The notes: generated by a model from the sequence alone, not told the origin. Shown: positions 9,296 to 19,604, counted from the stretch's first letter. The stretch: DNA of 51,023 nucleotides from Frankia sp. AgB32 (GCF_023243045.1 NZ_JALKFX010000048.1:1-51023); one strand, 5' to 3'. Numbers and translations: made by a program.

Positions 9296-9756
9296 GGACG
9301 CGGGCCGCCCGCAGGGTAATAGCCCCATAAGGGGATCTTACGGACGGACGGTTCGCCGACTGAGCCCTTGGTCGCGGTGATGTGTCACATCGGGAAGTCC
9401 TGACGTCTCAAGGTTGTTGCCGAGGTGTCTGCCGCTGGATAGTCTGGTGACTGCACCCGCTGCCACCGCGGCGCGTGCTCGCTCCCGCTGCATCGCTCTG
9501 GCTCTGCCAGATGGACCGTGGTTCGGGACTCCGGTGTTACGGCCTCGTCGTCGTTGCCTCGGCTCCACACCGGCACACCTGGGCGGGATCGGCGAGTTCG
9601 CTCGCGGCAGTCGGCCGCTGGCGCCGTAGACGGGCGCACCTGTCGCCCATCCGGTGCTGTACATCCCCTTCATCCGGCATCTGTGTGCAGGCGAAGAAGG
9701 TTCAGACGCTACGCCCGGCTCGTCTGTCGAGCCAGTTCCTTCAGGGAAGGAAAACC
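9296..9756 (+). promoter_or_regulatory. Noncoding gap and long rho leader
   Basis: 461 bases without a supported gene. Just after thrB is a small hairpin (CCCC-ATAA-GGGG, about 9327-9338). A promoter-like pair follows at 9417-9445. The remaining about 300 bases would be the 5' leader of rho and end with the ribosome site GGGAAGGA. Long leaders where Rho controls its own mRNA are known in other bacteria; the same role here is an inference. Confidence 0.5.
9417..9445 (+). promoter_or_regulatory. Candidate housekeeping promoter for rho
   Basis: TTGCCG (9417-9422) and TAGTCT (9440-9445) are separated by exactly 17 bases, the best -35/-10 pair seen in the window. It would start transcription near 9452, leaving a leader of about 300 bases before rho. 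Confidence 0.5.
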
Positions 9757-12090
9757 TTGAGCGACACCACCAACGTGCTGCCACCGAGCGCACGTGAGTC
9801 TGCGGCGCCCGCAACGCCCGCGACGCCCCACGAGGGCGGGCTGGCGGCTGCCGGCGCGTCCGCAGACGCCCTCGCCTCCGCGCCCGCGGTCGAGAACGGC
9901 AGCGCCCGGACGAGCCGTGGTTCGCGGCCGGCCGACGAGCCCTCCGCGGCAGCCGCGGCTGCGGCCGCGGCCGGGACTCGCCGGCGTCGGCAGGGCACCG
10001 GGCTGTCCGCGATGCTGCTGCCGGAGCTGCAGGCGATGGCCCAGTCCATGGGCATCCAGGGCGTCGGCCGGCTGCGCAAGGGCCAGCTGATCGCCGCGAT
10101 TCAGAATCTGCAGAACGACGCCGCGGGCGGTGCCTCGGCCCCGGCCGCGTCCGGCGCGTCGCAGGCCCCCGCCGAGTCCGCGCCGCCCGCCGACATCCCG
10201 GCGCCGAGCGACGCGCCGGCCCCGGCGCCCACGCAGGCTCGCCAGTCCGGCGACGCCGCCGGCACCCCGGCCGCCGCCGGCAACCCGACGCGGACCCGCA
10301 CCCGCCGGGGCGCCTCCCGCGGGGTAGCCAGCCCGGCCGCCGAGCAGCAGACCCTGCCCGGCGCAACCGGTGACACGGCCGTCGAGACCCGCCCGGCCGC
10401 CACCGCGGCGCCCGCGCAGGCGACTGCCACTGCCACCGCCGCCGCGCCGGTCACCGCGCAGGCGGCCGCTCCCACCCAGCAGGCGCCCGCCGCGGGCCGC
10501 CAGAACGAGGGAACCTCCCGCGGTCGCGAGGACCGGCGGGACCGCTCCGGAGAGAACTCCCGCTCCGGCGGCGACTCGCGTTCCAGCGAGGGCGGGCGCG
10601 CGGGCGGCGAGGCCGGCGAGCGTGGCGGCAACGACCGCCAGGGCTCGGACCGCCGCCCGGACCGTTCGGACCGCCCGGACCGTTCGGACCGGTCCGAGCG
10701 TCCTGACCGTTCCGAGCGCGCGGACCGTTCCGAGCGCGCGGACCGACAGTCGGGTGACCGGCCCGGTCGCGGTGAGCGCGCGGACCGGTCGCAGGGGGAC
10801 CGGTCGGCCAACCAGAACGGCCAGAGCGGCCCGAACAGCCAGAACGACGACGACTTCGCCCGCGGGCGGCGGGGCCGCTTCCGCGAGCGGGGCCGCAACC
10901 GCGGCCGTGGCGGCCAGGCCGGCCCGGCCGAGAACGAGCCGGTGGTGCGCGAGGACGACGTCCTCGTCCCCGTTGCCGGCATCCTGGATGTTCTGGACAA
11001 CTACGCCTTCGTCCGGACCAGCGGGTACCTCACCGGTCCGACCGACGTCTACGTCAGCCTGGCCCAGGTCCGTCGCAACGGCCTGCGCCGCGGCGACGCC
11101 ATCACCGGCGTCGTGCGGGCGCCGCAGGAGGGCGAGCAGCGCCGGGACAAGTACAACGCGCTGGTCCGGCTGGACACCATCAACGGGATGGAGCCGGAGG
11201 AGGCCCGCGGTCGGCCGGAGTTCACCAAGCTGACCCCGCTGTACCCGCAGGACCGGCTGCGCCTGGAGACCGAGCCGCACCTGCTGACGACCCGGGTCAT
11301 CGACCTGGTCATGCCGGTCGGCAAGGGCCAGCGGGCGCTGATCGTCAGCCCGCCGAAGGCCGGCAAGACGATGGTGCTGCAGTCGATCGCCAACGCGATC
11401 ACCACGAACAACCCGGAAGTCCACCTCATGGTCGTGCTCGTCGACGAGCGCCCGGAGGAGGTCACCGACATGCAGCGGTCGGTGAAGGGCGAGGTCATCG
11501 CCTCGACCTTCGACCGCCCGCCGGCGGACCACACCAACGTCGCCGAGCTGTCCATCGAGCGGGCCAAGCGCCTGGTCGAGCTCGGCCACGACGTCGTCGT
11601 ACTGCTCGACTCGATCACCCGGCTGGGCCGTGCCTACAACCTGGCCGCCCCCGCCTCCGGCCGGATCCTCTCCGGTGGTGTCGACTCGACCGCGCTGTAC
11701 CCGCCGAAGCGCTTCCTCGGCGCGGCGCGGAACATCGAGAACGGCGGCTCGCTGACGATCATCGCCACCGCGCTGGTCGAGACCGGCTCGACGATGGACA
11801 CCGTCATCTTCGAGGAGTTCAAGGGCACCGGTAACGCCGAGCTCAAGCTCGACCGCAAGATCGCCGACAAGCGCATCTTCCCCGCGGTCGACGTCGACGC
11901 CTCCAGCACCCGCAAGGAGGACATCCTCCTCGCTCCGGACGAGCTCGCGATCATGCACAAGCTGCGCCGTGTGCTGCACACCCGGGACAACCAGCAGGCG
12001 CTGGAGCTGCTGCTCGACCGGCTCAAGCAGACCCGGACGAACTACGAGTTCCTCATGCAGATCGCGAAGACGGCTCCGCCGCAGGACTAG
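9757..12090 (+). CDS. rho: Transcription termination factor Rho
   Basis: 777-residue hexameric RNA helicase/translocase that ends transcription. The start is TTG 9757: it follows the ribosome site GGGAAGGA and gives the MSDTTN start typical of actinobacterial Rho. Order: Rho N-domain ([15 protein letters not shown], residues about 80-120), a 250-residue Ala/Pro- then Arg/Asp/Ser-rich insertion (repeats such as [15 protein letters not shown]), an RNA-binding cold-shock-like domain ([17 protein letters not shown]), and the RecA-type motor with Walker [12 protein letters not shown] (Lys537) and Walker [12 protein letters not shown]. The insertion is characteristic of high-GC Gram-positive Rho and is thought to add RNA binding. 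Next to rpmE and prfA, as in most actinobacteria. Confidence 0.96.
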   Translation: MSDTTNVLPPSARESAAPATPATPHEGGLAAAGASADALASAPAVENGSARTSRGSRPADEPSAAAAAAAAAGTRRRRQGTGLSAMLLPELQAMAQSMGIQGVGRLRKGQLIAAIQNLQNDAAGGASAPAASGASQAPAESAPPADIPAPSDAPAPAPTQARQSGDAAGTPAAAGNPTRTRTRRGASRGVASPAAEQQTLPGATGDTAVETRPAATAAPAQATATATAAAPVTAQAAAPTQQAPAAGRQNEGTSRGREDRRDRSGENSRSGGDSRSSEGGRAGGEAGERGGNDRQGSDRRPDRSDRPDRSDRSERPDRSERADRSERADRQSGDRPGRGERADRSQGDRSANQNGQSGPNSQNDDDFARGRRGRFRERGRNRGRGGQAGPAENEPVVREDDVLVPVAGILDVLDNYAFVRTSGYLTGPTDVYVSLAQVRRNGLRRGDAITGVVRAPQEGEQRRDKYNALVRLDTINGMEPEEARGRPEFTKLTPLYPQDRLRLETEPHLLTTRVIDLVMPVGKGQRALIVSPPKAGKTMVLQSIANAITTNNPEVHLMVVLVDERPEEVTDMQRSVKGEVIASTFDRPPADHTNVAELSIERAKRLVELGHDVVVLLDSITRLGRAYNLAAPASGRILSGGVDSTALYPPKRFLGAARNIENGGSLTIIATALVETGSTMDTVIFEEFKGTGNAELKLDRKIADKRIFPAVDVDASSTRKEDILLAPDELAIMHKLRRVLHTRDNQQALELLLDRLKQTRTNYEFLMQIAKTAPPQD

Positions 12091-12281
12091 TGCCGGGCGC
12101 CTCGACCAGCGTGGGGCGGACCCGCCGCGGGCGGGAACACCCCGGCCGGTCGCGGCGTTCGGATCGGCGGGGCGCGGGCCGACGGCTGCGGCGTCCCGCT
12201 CTGGCAGACTGGAACGGACCGGCTCCGGTTCACGCCCTCCACACGGGACGGCGACCCGGCGGCCATATCGAAAGAGGGACC

Positions 12282-12518
12282 ATGAGGCCTGACATCCACC
12301 CGACCTACCACGAGACGACCGTGACCTGTACCTGCGGGAGCACGTTCACCACCCGCAGCACCAAGGACAACGGCGTCGTGAACGCCGAGGTCTGCTCGCA
12401 GTGCCACCCGTTCTACACGGGCAAGCAGAAGATCCTCGACGTCGGCGGGCGGGTCGAGAAGTTCGAGCGCCGGTTCGGCCGGCGGCGCCCCGGCGAGAAG
12501 GTCGGCGGCGCCAAGTAG
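12282..12518 (+). CDS. rpmE: 50S ribosomal protein L31, zinc-binding type
   Basis: 78-residue large-subunit ribosomal protein. It begins [16 protein letters not shown] and keeps the four-Cys zinc site: Cys16 and Cys18 (TCTCGS) and the pair in VCSQCHPF, followed by YTGKQK. This is the C+ form that is normally exchanged for a Cys-less paralogue under zinc limitation. Start ATG 12282 lies behind an AGAGGG ribosome site; open reading frame upstream of it is not conserved. A perfect-stem terminator follows at once. Confidence 0.95.
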   Translation: MRPDIHPTYHETTVTCTCGSTFTTRSTKDNGVVNAEVCSQCHPFYTGKQKILDVGGRVEKFERRFGRRRPGEKVGGAK

Positions 12519-12526
12519 CGCGGTCG

Positions 12527-12560
12527 CGGCGCCCGTCCGGATCCCGGACGGGCGCCGTTT
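12527..12560 (+). terminator. Intrinsic terminator after rpmE
   Basis: A 14-bp perfect stem (CGGCGCCCGTCCGG and its complement) with an ATC loop is followed by TTT. The stem starts nine bases after the rpmE stop codon. Confidence 0.85.
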
Positions 12561-12681
12561 GCGTCCTGGGGCGGTCAGCGCCGTCCCGACGTCGGGACCC
12601 GAAGCCTCGGGTTCCCGAAACCCTCCGGCTCCCGGGAGAGCGCGGCGTTTCCGGGGCCGAGACGTGCGAAGAGGAAACACC

Positions 12682-13749
12682 ATGACGTCCCCGCTCGACG
12701 GCCTCGTCGCGGAGCATGCCGAGATCGAGGGGCAGCTCGCCGATCCGGCGGTGCACAACGACCCCGCGAAGGCTCGCGCCCTCAGCCGCCGCTATGCGCA
12801 ACTCGCCCCGGTCGTCGACCTGGCCCGGGAGCTGGAGCGGGTCACGGACGACCTGGCCACCGCCCGCGAGCTCGCCGCCGAGGACGCCTCCTTCCGCTCC
12901 GAGGCCGTGGAACTCGACGCCGAGCTCGCCGGGCTCAACGAGCGGGTGCGCGCGTACCTGGTGCCGGTCGATCCGGACGACGCCCGCGACGCGATCCTCG
13001 AAGTCAAGGCCGGCGCGGGCGGCGAGGAGTCGGCCCTGTTCGCCGGTGACCTGCTGCGGATGTACCTGCGTTACGCCGAGCGGCGCGGCTGGAAGACCGA
13101 GATCCTCGACGCCAACCCGTCGGATCTCGGCGGCTACCGCGACGTCAGCGTCGCGGTGAAGTCCCGCGGCTCGTCCGGTGACGGGGTGTACGGCCGGCTG
13201 CGGTTCGAGGGCGGCGTGCACCGCGTGCAGCGGGTGCCGGTCACCGAGTCGGCCGGGCGGATCCACACCTCCGCGGCCGGCGTGCTGGTGCTGCCGGAGG
13301 CCGAGGACGTCGACGTCGACATCGACCCGAACGACCTGCGCATCGACGTGTTCCGCTCGTCGGGCCCCGGCGGGCAGAGCGTGAACACCACCGACTCGGC
13401 GGTTCGCATCACCCACCTGCCGACCGGCGTCGTGGTGTCCTGCCAGAACGAGAAGAGCCAGCTGCAGAACAAGGAGTCGGCGCTGCGGATCCTGCGCGCC
13501 CGGCTGCTCAGCGCGGCGCGGGAACGGGCCGAGTCCGAGGCGTCGCAGGCCCGCGCGAGCCAGGTGCGCACCGTCGACCGCTCGGAACGCATCCGTACGT
13601 ACAACTTCGCCGAGAACCGCATCGCCGACCACCGGGTCGGTTACAAGGCGCACAACCTCGACCAGGTTCTCGACGGCGAGCTCGACGAGGTGCTCGACGC
13701 GCTCACCGCCGCCGACCTCGAGGCCAGGCTGGCGGCCCAGTCATCGTGA
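12682..13749 (+). CDS. prfA: Peptide chain release factor 1
   Basis: 355-residue class I release factor for UAA/UAG codons. The codon-recognition tripeptide is Pro186-Val187-Thr188 ([14 protein letters not shown]), the RF1-type PxT motif rather than the SPF of RF2. The peptidyl-hydrolase motif GGQ is at residues 230-232 ([11 protein letters not shown]). The segment NYPENR is replaced by [15 protein letters not shown] as in actinobacterial RF1. ATG 12682 follows GAGGA. The stop overlaps the start of prmC, whose product methylates the Gln of GGQ, so enzyme and substrate are coupled. Confidence 0.96.
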   Translation: MTSPLDGLVAEHAEIEGQLADPAVHNDPAKARALSRRYAQLAPVVDLARELERVTDDLATARELAAEDASFRSEAVELDAELAGLNERVRAYLVPVDPDDARDAILEVKAGAGGEESALFAGDLLRMYLRYAERRGWKTEILDANPSDLGGYRDVSVAVKSRGSSGDGVYGRLRFEGGVHRVQRVPVTESAGRIHTSAAGVLVLPEAEDVDVDIDPNDLRIDVFRSSGPGGQSVNTTDSAVRITHLPTGVVVSCQNEKSQLQNKESALRILRARLLSAARERAESEASQARASQVRTVDRSERIRTYNFAENRIADHRVGYKAHNLDQVLDGELDEVLDALTAADLEARLAAQSS

Positions 13750-14756
13750 CCGGTCCCGCGGCGACCCGCGGACCCCGCTCCGCGGCGCCGGTGCCGGCAG
13801 CGGCGGGGCTGGCCGCGCTGCTCGCGGACGCGACGGAACGACTACGCCTGGCCGGCGTGGCGAGCCCGCGGGCCAACGCCGAGCAGCTCGCCGCCTTCGT
13901 CCTGGATGTCCACCGTTCCCGGTTGGTGCTCGTCACCGAGCTACCGGCCGCCGCCGCCGAGCGGTTCGCCGAACTGGTGCGCCGGCGGGCGGCCCGGGCG
14001 CCGCTGCAGCACCTGACGGGCGTGGCGGGCTTCCGCTACCTCGACCTGGCCGTCGGTCCCGGGGTGTTCGTCCCGAGACCGGAGACGGAGTCGGTGGTCG
14101 GCTGGGCGATCGACTGGCTGCGGAACCGCGCCGGGGCCGGGGCCGGGGCCGGCGCGGGCCCGGTATGTGTGGATCTGTGCGCTGGTTCCGGCGCGATCGC
14201 GTTGTCCCTGGCCAGCGAGGTGCCGGGAGCCCAGGTGCACGCCGTCGAGGTGGACGCGGCGGCGCTGGCGTGGTTGCGGCGTAATGTGACGGCCAGCGGC
14301 CGGGCGGTCGAGGTGCACGAGGCCGACGTGCGCGCCGAGCCGCCGGCATCGCTGGCCCGGCTGGCCGGCTCGGTCGACCTGGTCGTCAGCAATCCGCCGT
14401 ATCTGCCCGACGCCGATCGGGCCGCGGTGGAGCCGGAGGTCGGCGAGCACGATCCGGCGCTGGCATTGTGGGGCGGCCCCGACGGCCTCGACGTGGTGCG
14501 GTCCGTGATGGAGCTGGCCGCGCGGCTGCTGCGGCCCGGCGGCGGGCTCGTCGTGGAGCACGCCGACGGCCATGGCGCCGCCGCCGTGGCGCTGGCGCGT
14601 GCCGACGGCCGCTGGACGGACATCGGTGACCACCCCGACCTGGCCGGCCGGGACCGTTTCATCACAGCTCGGCGCGCTGCGGCCGGCAGCGGTGCCGCGC
14701 GCCAGGATGGCGGCGCGGGCCGGGCGGCCCGCCCGGGTGACTGGAAGGACGGCTGA
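13746..14756 (+). CDS. prmC: Release factor glutamine methyltransferase
   Basis: 336-residue SAM-dependent enzyme that methylates the GGQ glutamine of release factors. Landmarks: N-terminal helical domain with [30 protein letters not shown]-binding [16 protein letters not shown], and the catalytic SNPPYLPD (NPPY). GTG 13746 overlaps the prfA stop (GTGA). Just before the SAM motif there is an Ala-Gly stretch from a GCCGGG hexanucleotide repeat (about 14132-14155). A roughly 30-residue basic tail after FITARRAA is not conserved. Confidence 0.94.
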   Translation: MTGPAATRGPRSAAPVPAAAGLAALLADATERLRLAGVASPRANAEQLAAFVLDVHRSRLVLVTELPAAAAERFAELVRRRAARAPLQHLTGVAGFRYLDLAVGPGVFVPRPETESVVGWAIDWLRNRAGAGAGAGAGPVCVDLCAGSGAIALSLASEVPGAQVHAVEVDAAALAWLRRNVTASGRAVEVHEADVRAEPPASLARLAGSVDLVVSNPPYLPDADRAAVEPEVGEHDPALALWGGPDGLDVVRSVMELAARLLRPGGGLVVEHADGHGAAAVALARADGRWTDIGDHPDLAGRDRFITARRAAAGSGAARQDGGAGRAARPGDWKDG

Positions 14757-15406
14757 TGCAGCGCTTCGACTGCTCCGACGAGGCCGAGCGGTCCCGTGGG
14801 CTGGAGGCGGCCGCCGCCGTCGTCGGCCGCGGGGAGCTGGTCGTGTTGCCCACCGACACCGTCTACGGTCTCGGTGCCGACGCCTTCGACAGCGACGCGG
14901 TTGCCGGCCTGCTGGCCGCCAAGGGGCGGGGGCGCACCATGCCCGTGCCGGTGCTGATCGGCTCCTGGCGGACCCTCGACGGCCTGATCGACCGGGTCAC
15001 CCCGCAGGTACGGGACCTGATCCAGGCGTTCTGGCCAGGTGGGCTGACCCTGGTGGTCCGCCACGTGCCGTCCCTGCGCTGGGATCTCGGCGACGCGCGG
15101 GGCACGGTGGCGGTGCGGATGCCACTGCACCCGGTCGCCATCGAACTGCTCGGCCGGACCGGGCCGATGGCGGTCTCCAGCGCGAACATCAGCGGCCAGC
15201 CGCCGGCCGCCACCGCCGACGAGGCGCTGGCCCAGCTCGGCGGAGCCGCCGAGGTGTACCTCGACGGCGGCCCGTGCCGGAACGCGACACCGTCCACGAT
15301 CGTGGACTGCACCGGCGAGGTGCCGGTCGTGGTCCGCGCCGGGGCGGTCGGCCTCGAGACGCTGCGTGAGGTTCTCCCGCTGATCCGCGAGCCAGCCGCG
15401 CGCTAG
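14756..15406 (+). CDS. tsaC: L-threonylcarbamoyladenylate synthase (Sua5/YrdC family)
   Basis: 216-residue YrdC-fold enzyme that makes threonylcarbamoyl-AMP from threonine, bicarbonate and ATP for the t6A base of ANN-decoding tRNAs. It shows VVLPTDTVYGLGADA near residue 35, the Lys-rich loop LLAAKGRGRTMPVPVLI, FWPGGLTLVV, AVRMPLHP and AVSSANISGQPP. It lacks the extra Sua5 domain of the long form. The start overlaps the prmC stop (TGATG). Conserved position in the prfA-prmC-tsaC group. Confidence 0.93.
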   Translation: MQRFDCSDEAERSRGLEAAAAVVGRGELVVLPTDTVYGLGADAFDSDAVAGLLAAKGRGRTMPVPVLIGSWRTLDGLIDRVTPQVRDLIQAFWPGGLTLVVRHVPSLRWDLGDARGTVAVRMPLHPVAIELLGRTGPMAVSSANISGQPPAATADEALAQLGGAAEVYLDGGPCRNATPSTIVDCTGEVPVVVRAGAVGLETLREVLPLIREPAAR

Positions 15407-15511
15407 GGACCCGCCCGGGAGCCAACCCCCCGACGCCGAGTGGAGTGCGGCGGCGGGGGAGAGGACCATCGAGGCGGATCGGGTGGGACGAACGCTGGAG
15501 GTGGACACGCC

Positions 15512-16768
15512 ATGAGCACCCCGTTCTGGGGCCCGGACTTCGGCCAGCTCGCCGACACCGACCCGGAGATCGCCGATGTGGTGCTGGACGAACTCGCCCG
15601 GCTGCGCGGCGGCCTGCAGCTCATCGCCAGCGAGAACCTGACCTCGCCAGCGGTGCTCGCCGCGCTCGGCTCGACCCTGTCGAACAAGTACGCCGAGGGC
15701 TATCCGGGCCGTCGGTACTACGGCGGCTGCCAGGTCGTGGACCGGGCGGAGGAAATCGGGATCGCCCGGGCAAAGGAACTTTTCGGCGCCGAGCATGCCA
15801 ACCTTCAGCCGCATTCCGGCGCGTCGGCGAACTTCGCGGTGTACGCGGCGTTGCTGAAACCGGGGGACTCGGTGCTCGCGATGTCGCTGCCGCACGGCGG
15901 TCACCTCACTCACGGCAGCAAGGTGAGCTTCTCCGGAAAGTGGTTCGACGTCGCCGCCTACGGCGTGCGTGAGGACACCGAGCTCATCGACTACGACCAG
16001 GTTCGGGACCTGGCCCGGGAACACCGCCCCAAAATGATTATCTGTGGTGCGACGGCCTATCCCCGCCTGATCGACTTCGCCGCGTTCCGGTCGATCGCCG
16101 ACGAGGTCGGTGCCTGGCTGATGGTCGACGCGGCGCATTTCATCGGCCTCGTCGCCGGTGGGGTGATCCCGAGCCCGGTGCCCTATGCAGACGTCGTCAG
16201 CTTCACCACCCACAAGGTGCTGCGCGGCCCGCGCGGCGGAATGATCCTGGCCCGGGAGGAGCTGGCGGCCCGCATCGACAAGGCGGTGTTCCCGTTCAGC
16301 CAGGGCGGCCCGCTGATGCACGCCGTCGCCGCCAAGGCGGTCGCGCTGCGTGAGGCGGCCACCCCCGCCTACGCCCGGTACGCTCGCCAGGTCGTCGCCA
16401 ACGCCCAGGTTCTCGCCGACGGTCTCGCGGCCGAGGGCATCAGGCCGGTCGCGGGTGGCACCGACACCCATCTCGCCCTGCTCGATCTGCGTGAGCTCGA
16501 CGTCAGCGGGCGGGATGCGGAGGCTCGGTGCGGCGCGGCCGCCATCACCCTGAACAAGAACGCGATCCCCTACGACCCGCGGCCGCCCGCGATCTCCTCC
16601 GGGATCCGGGTGGGCACCCCGGCGGTCACCACCCAGGGCATGGGCGAGGACGACATGAAGGAGATCGCCACGCTGATCGCCCGGGCGGTGCGTGATCCCG
16701 CGGCGGCGCCGGAGGTCGCCACGGCGGTGTCCGTGCTCGTCGCGAGACATCCGGCGTATCCCCGGTAG
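15512..16768 (+). CDS. glyA: Serine hydroxymethyltransferase
   Basis: 418-residue PLP enzyme interconverting serine and glycine with tetrahydrofolate; main source of one-carbon units. PLP Lys is Lys235 in [14 protein letters not shown]. Other landmarks: [36 protein letters not shown] and the segment [15 protein letters not shown] 15512 follows a GGAGGT ribosome site; frame open upstream is not family sequence. Placed between tsaC and wecA as in Streptomyces and Frankia-like genomes. Confidence 0.96.
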   Translation: MSTPFWGPDFGQLADTDPEIADVVLDELARLRGGLQLIASENLTSPAVLAALGSTLSNKYAEGYPGRRYYGGCQVVDRAEEIGIARAKELFGAEHANLQPHSGASANFAVYAALLKPGDSVLAMSLPHGGHLTHGSKVSFSGKWFDVAAYGVREDTELIDYDQVRDLAREHRPKMIICGATAYPRLIDFAAFRSIADEVGAWLMVDAAHFIGLVAGGVIPSPVPYADVVSFTTHKVLRGPRGGMILAREELAARIDKAVFPFSQGGPLMHAVAAKAVALREAATPAYARYARQVVANAQVLADGLAAEGIRPVAGGTDTHLALLDLRELDVSGRDAEARCGAAAITLNKNAIPYDPRPPAISSGIRVGTPAVTTQGMGEDDMKEIATLIARAVRDPAAAPEVATAVSVLVARHPAYPR

Positions 16769-16848
16769 GGGGCCCGCGCGGCGGTCCGGACGTAAGACCT
16801 GCAGCAGTTCCCGGTTCCATTCTCCTCGGCGGTGGGAGTTCCCGAACG

Positions 16849-17955
16849 GTGCGCGAGTACCTGCTCGTCTTCGTGGTCTCAGCGGCGGTGACGTTTCTCG
16901 CGACACCGCTGGCCAGGGCCTTTGCTCTGCGCATCGGCGCCGTCGCCGGGGTCCGCGCCCGGGACGTGCACGCCACCCCCACCCCGCGCCTCGGGGGACT
17001 GGCGATGCTCGCCGGGCTCTACGCGGGCCTGGAGGTGGCGGACCGGTTGCCGTTCCTGTCCGTGGTCTCCCAGGACTGGTCGGAAACCCGCGCGGTCCTC
17101 GTTGCCGGAACCCTGATCTGCCTGCTCGGCGTCGCGGACGACCGCTGGGAGCTGGACTCGCTGACCAAGCTCGCCGGCCAGGTCGCCGCCTCCGGAATCA
17201 TGGTTCTGCTCGGCGTCCAGTGGTCTTTCGCCATCAACCGGGACAGCGAGACGACGCTCAGTCTCGGCCCGGAGACGGCGGTCCCGCTGTCGATCCTGGC
17301 CATCGTCGTCATGATCAACGCGATGAACTTCATCGACGGCCTGGACGGGCTGGCCGCGGGCGTGGCGGCGATCGCGTCGCTCGCGACGTTCTACTTCGCC
17401 TACGAGATCGCGGTGATCGACGGGTTCTACCGGGCGTCGCCCGCGGCCCTGCTCGCCGCGGTCACCGCCGGAGTCTGTATCGGCTTCCTGCCGCACAACT
17501 TCAACCCGTCGCGGTTGTTCATGGGCGACTCCGGCTCGATGCTCATCGGCCTGCTGTCCGCCGCCTCGATGATCTCCGTTACCGGCCAGGTCGCCTACGG
17601 GGGTTACGCTGGACCCTCCCGGTCGTATCCGTCGCTGATTCCGTTGGCGATCCCGCTGGCCGTCCTTGCGGTTCCGTTTCTCGATCTCGGGCTCGCGGTC
17701 ATCCGGCGGACCCGGGCGGGCCGGTCACCGTTCGCGGCCGACAAGATGCATCTCCACCACCGCATGTTGGAGATCGGCAATTCGCACGTGAGGGCGGTTC
17801 TCTTCATGTATTTCTGGGCGGCTCTGGTCGGGTTCGGCGGGGTCGCGGCGTCGTTCTCCGCGTCCCCACTGCCGATCCTCGTCGCCACCGTCGGGGTCGG
17901 GCTCGCGGCGCTGCTGGCGCTGCTGGTCCGCACGCAGAAGTCGGCGCGGACATGA
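16849..17955 (+). CDS. wecA: Undecaprenyl-phosphate sugar-1-phosphate transferase (WecA/Rfe-like)
   Basis: 368-residue membrane enzyme of the MraY/WecA family (glycosyltransferase 4) with about ten hydrophobic segments. It transfers a sugar-1-phosphate, in the mycobacterial counterpart GlcNAc-1-phosphate, to the decaprenyl/undecaprenyl carrier to start cell-envelope polysaccharide synthesis. Motifs: GVADDRWELDSLTKLAGQ (Mg-binding Asp pair), NAMNFIDGLDGLAAG, FNPSRLFMGDSGSMLIG and the WecA-type His motif DKMHLHHRML. GTG 16849 has a GGGAG ribosome site. Its stop overlaps the next start by four bases. Confidence 0.92.
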   Translation: MREYLLVFVVSAAVTFLATPLARAFALRIGAVAGVRARDVHATPTPRLGGLAMLAGLYAGLEVADRLPFLSVVSQDWSETRAVLVAGTLICLLGVADDRWELDSLTKLAGQVAASGIMVLLGVQWSFAINRDSETTLSLGPETAVPLSILAIVVMINAMNFIDGLDGLAAGVAAIASLATFYFAYEIAVIDGFYRASPAALLAAVTAGVCIGFLPHNFNPSRLFMGDSGSMLIGLLSAASMISVTGQVAYGGYAGPSRSYPSLIPLAIPLAVLAVPFLDLGLAVIRRTRAGRSPFAADKMHLHHRMLEIGNSHVRAVLFMYFWAALVGFGGVAASFSASPLPILVATVGVGLAALLALLVRTQKSART

Positions 17956-18386
17956 TTGTGCCGGCGGCCCGGGTGATCCGGCTCGGCCTGGTGCTCACCG
18001 CCGCGCTCGCGCTGCCCGCGGTCGGCCTGTGCGCGATCCTGCGCGGCGGGTCCGGCGCCGCGAGTGCGGCGCTGGGGCTGGGAATCGTCGTGGTGTTCTT
18101 CAGCGTGAGCAAACTGGCGGTCGGCGCGGTCGCCCGGCGGGCGCCCCAGCATCTGCTGGCCGCCGCGCTCGGCACCTACATCTTCAAGATCGCGGTGCTC
18201 GGCGGGCTGCTGCTGTCCATCCAGGACAGCTCCGCCCTCGACCTGCCGGCGCTCGCCTGGACGATCTTCGTCGGCGTGTTCGTCTGGATGGGCGCGGAGC
18301 TGTGGGTCGCGACCCACACCCGGGTGCCGTTCTACGACCCCGACCGCCCGGGCGCGTGGGATCCCGCGCACCGGCCGCCGGCGTGA
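17952..18386 (+). CDS. atpI: AtpI-like small membrane protein
   Basis: 144 residues with four hydrophobic segments (near residues 8-28, 36-56, 70-90 and 97-117). Position directly before the Fo genes, size and topology fit the ATP-synthase I-chain family; sequence identity is too low for certainty. Such proteins help assemble the c-ring or supply Mg2+ and are usually dispensable. ATG 17952 overlaps the wecA stop (ATGA); the stop overlaps the next gene. Confidence 0.7.
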   Translation: MIVPAARVIRLGLVLTAALALPAVGLCAILRGGSGAASAALGLGIVVVFFSVSKLAVGAVARRAPQHLLAAALGTYIFKIAVLGGLLLSIQDSSALDLPALAWTIFVGVFVWMGAELWVATHTRVPFYDPDRPGAWDPAHRPPA

Positions 18387-18868
18387 CGAGCGCTGGATCG
18401 GACGGTCCCGCCACCGGTGGCGCGGGCCGGCGCTCGCCCAAACGTGCCCCCGCTGACGGAATTTCCACCGGGTCGGCCGGGCCCGCCGAATCAGCGAAGG
18501 ATCCCGGCTCGCCCGGTGTCCCCGGCCGCCGCGGTGGGCCGAAGGCCGCCGGGCCGCCTGCCGCCGACACGCCGGTCCGCCGCGCCGCCCGGTCCGGGAG
18601 GCCCGTCCGGTCGGCGCGGCTCGTCCAGTCCGCGAGGCCGGCCCGGTCCGCGCGGTCCGGCCAGCCAGCCCGGCCCGCGAGCTCCACGCAGCCTTCGGAG
18701 GCCTGGAACATCTTCGGAACTCTGATCGCGGGGATGGCGTTCTGGGGATTGGTGGGGTTCGGCGCGGACCGGTTGTTCGGCTTTCGGGCGCTCTTCCTAC
18801 CGATCGGGCTGGCTCTGGGCATCGCCGCGTCGATGTATCTGGTGATCTACAAGGTCACTCGCCGTTAG
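18383..18868 (+). CDS. AtpZ-like membrane protein with long disordered N-terminus
   Basis: 161 residues. The C-terminal 55 residues (EAWNIFGTLIAGMAFWGLVG ... GIAASMYLVIYKVTRR) have two membrane segments and match the AtpZ/ATPase-gene-1 type found at the head of atp operons. The first about 105 residues are Arg/Ser/Pro/Ala-rich with repeated RSAR units (RPVRSARLVQSARPARSARS), predicted disordered and strongly basic. GTG 18383 overlaps the atpI-like stop (GTGA). A role in ATP synthase assembly or Mg/Ca transport is inferred from family and place. Confidence 0.65.
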   Translation: MTSAGSDGPATGGAGRRSPKRAPADGISTGSAGPAESAKDPGSPGVPGRRGGPKAAGPPAADTPVRRAARSGRPVRSARLVQSARPARSARSGQPARPASSTQPSEAWNIFGTLIAGMAFWGLVGFGADRLFGFRALFLPIGLALGIAASMYLVIYKVTRR

Positions 18869-19604
18869 CCCGCTTGGCTAGGCGGCTGACCCTTTTGTCG
18901 GTGTTTTTGGGTGAGTGCGCCAGTCGTCCCGCGCGGAGCTTCCGATAGTCCCGACCTCCGCGCCCCGAATGGACCTGAGCGTTCCCGCCGGGTGGACCTA
19001 GGTTGTCGACCATTGCCGGCTGTTCGATGGGTGCGGTCGGTCGGATTCGTCGGGATCTCACCGGCCAGCGGGAAATCTGCCGCGAACGTCCGCCCACTCA
19101 CGCCTTCGGGCAGTCATGACCTCGCAGGTCATCGACGGGGCGGCCGATATCGGTAACAGTGGGGACAGGCGGTGCATCGACGAAGGGAGTAGCGGTACGG
19201 TGGCGGAAGGTGCACATCCCGCCACGAAGTCGACCCACGGCCGACGGTGGGCTGCGAGTCGAAACGGGACGTCATGAGATGGTCACGCAATGTGGAAACG
19301 TCATCAACGGAGTGAAACCCCCGGACAACGCGCACATGAACCAGGGTGAACCTCGAACCGAGTTCGTGCCTGTGGCGTGCCGGTGTGGATAGTATCGCGG
19401 GCAACAGGGCGCCGGCCCGCCGACACCCATCCGGGTTCGGCGCTGGCGGAGTGCTCTTCGAAGCGCTGCCACCGGTTGGCAACGGGTCGTTCTTCGGTGT
19501 GGGCGTGTCGTGCGAACCCGGTAGGGTGGTGGCAATCTGCTGCCGGCGCGGCGAGCTCGCTGAGCCGTGGGTGCCTTACTTAACTGATCATGGAGGTGTT
19601 AGCT
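18869..19604 (+). promoter_or_regulatory. 736-bp regulatory gap before the ATP synthase operon
   Basis: No supported gene. It is less GC-rich than its surroundings. It contains a weak hairpin followed by TTTT just after the AtpZ-like gene (about 18867-18897), an operator-like dyad ATGACCT-CGC-AGGTCAT (19116-19132), the perfect palindrome CCGATATCGG (19144-19153), and -10-like hexamers TAGTAT (19390-19395) and TAGGGT (19522-19527). The mRNA leader before atpB would be 75-210 bases depending on which is used. Short frames in the gap have no family resemblance. Confidence 0.6.
19116..19132. promoter_or_regulatory. Inverted repeat, possible operator
   Basis: A perfect 7-bp dyad, ATGACCT, three bases, AGGTCAT, eleven bases before a second 10-bp palindrome. 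The size and symmetry suit a dimeric repressor or activator site upstream of the atp promoter; the regulator is unknown. Confidence 0.4.

Noticed and set aside
9709-11979. A 756-codon minus-strand frame
   Set aside because: Antisense to rho; composition is a mirror of the rho codons and no family is seen.
14036-16906. A 956-codon minus-strand frame
   Set aside because: It spans prmC, tsaC and glyA in antisense, all of which are clear genes.
19159-19392. A 77-codon frame upstream of atpB
   Set aside because: No ribosome site, no family, and it covers the likely promoter region.
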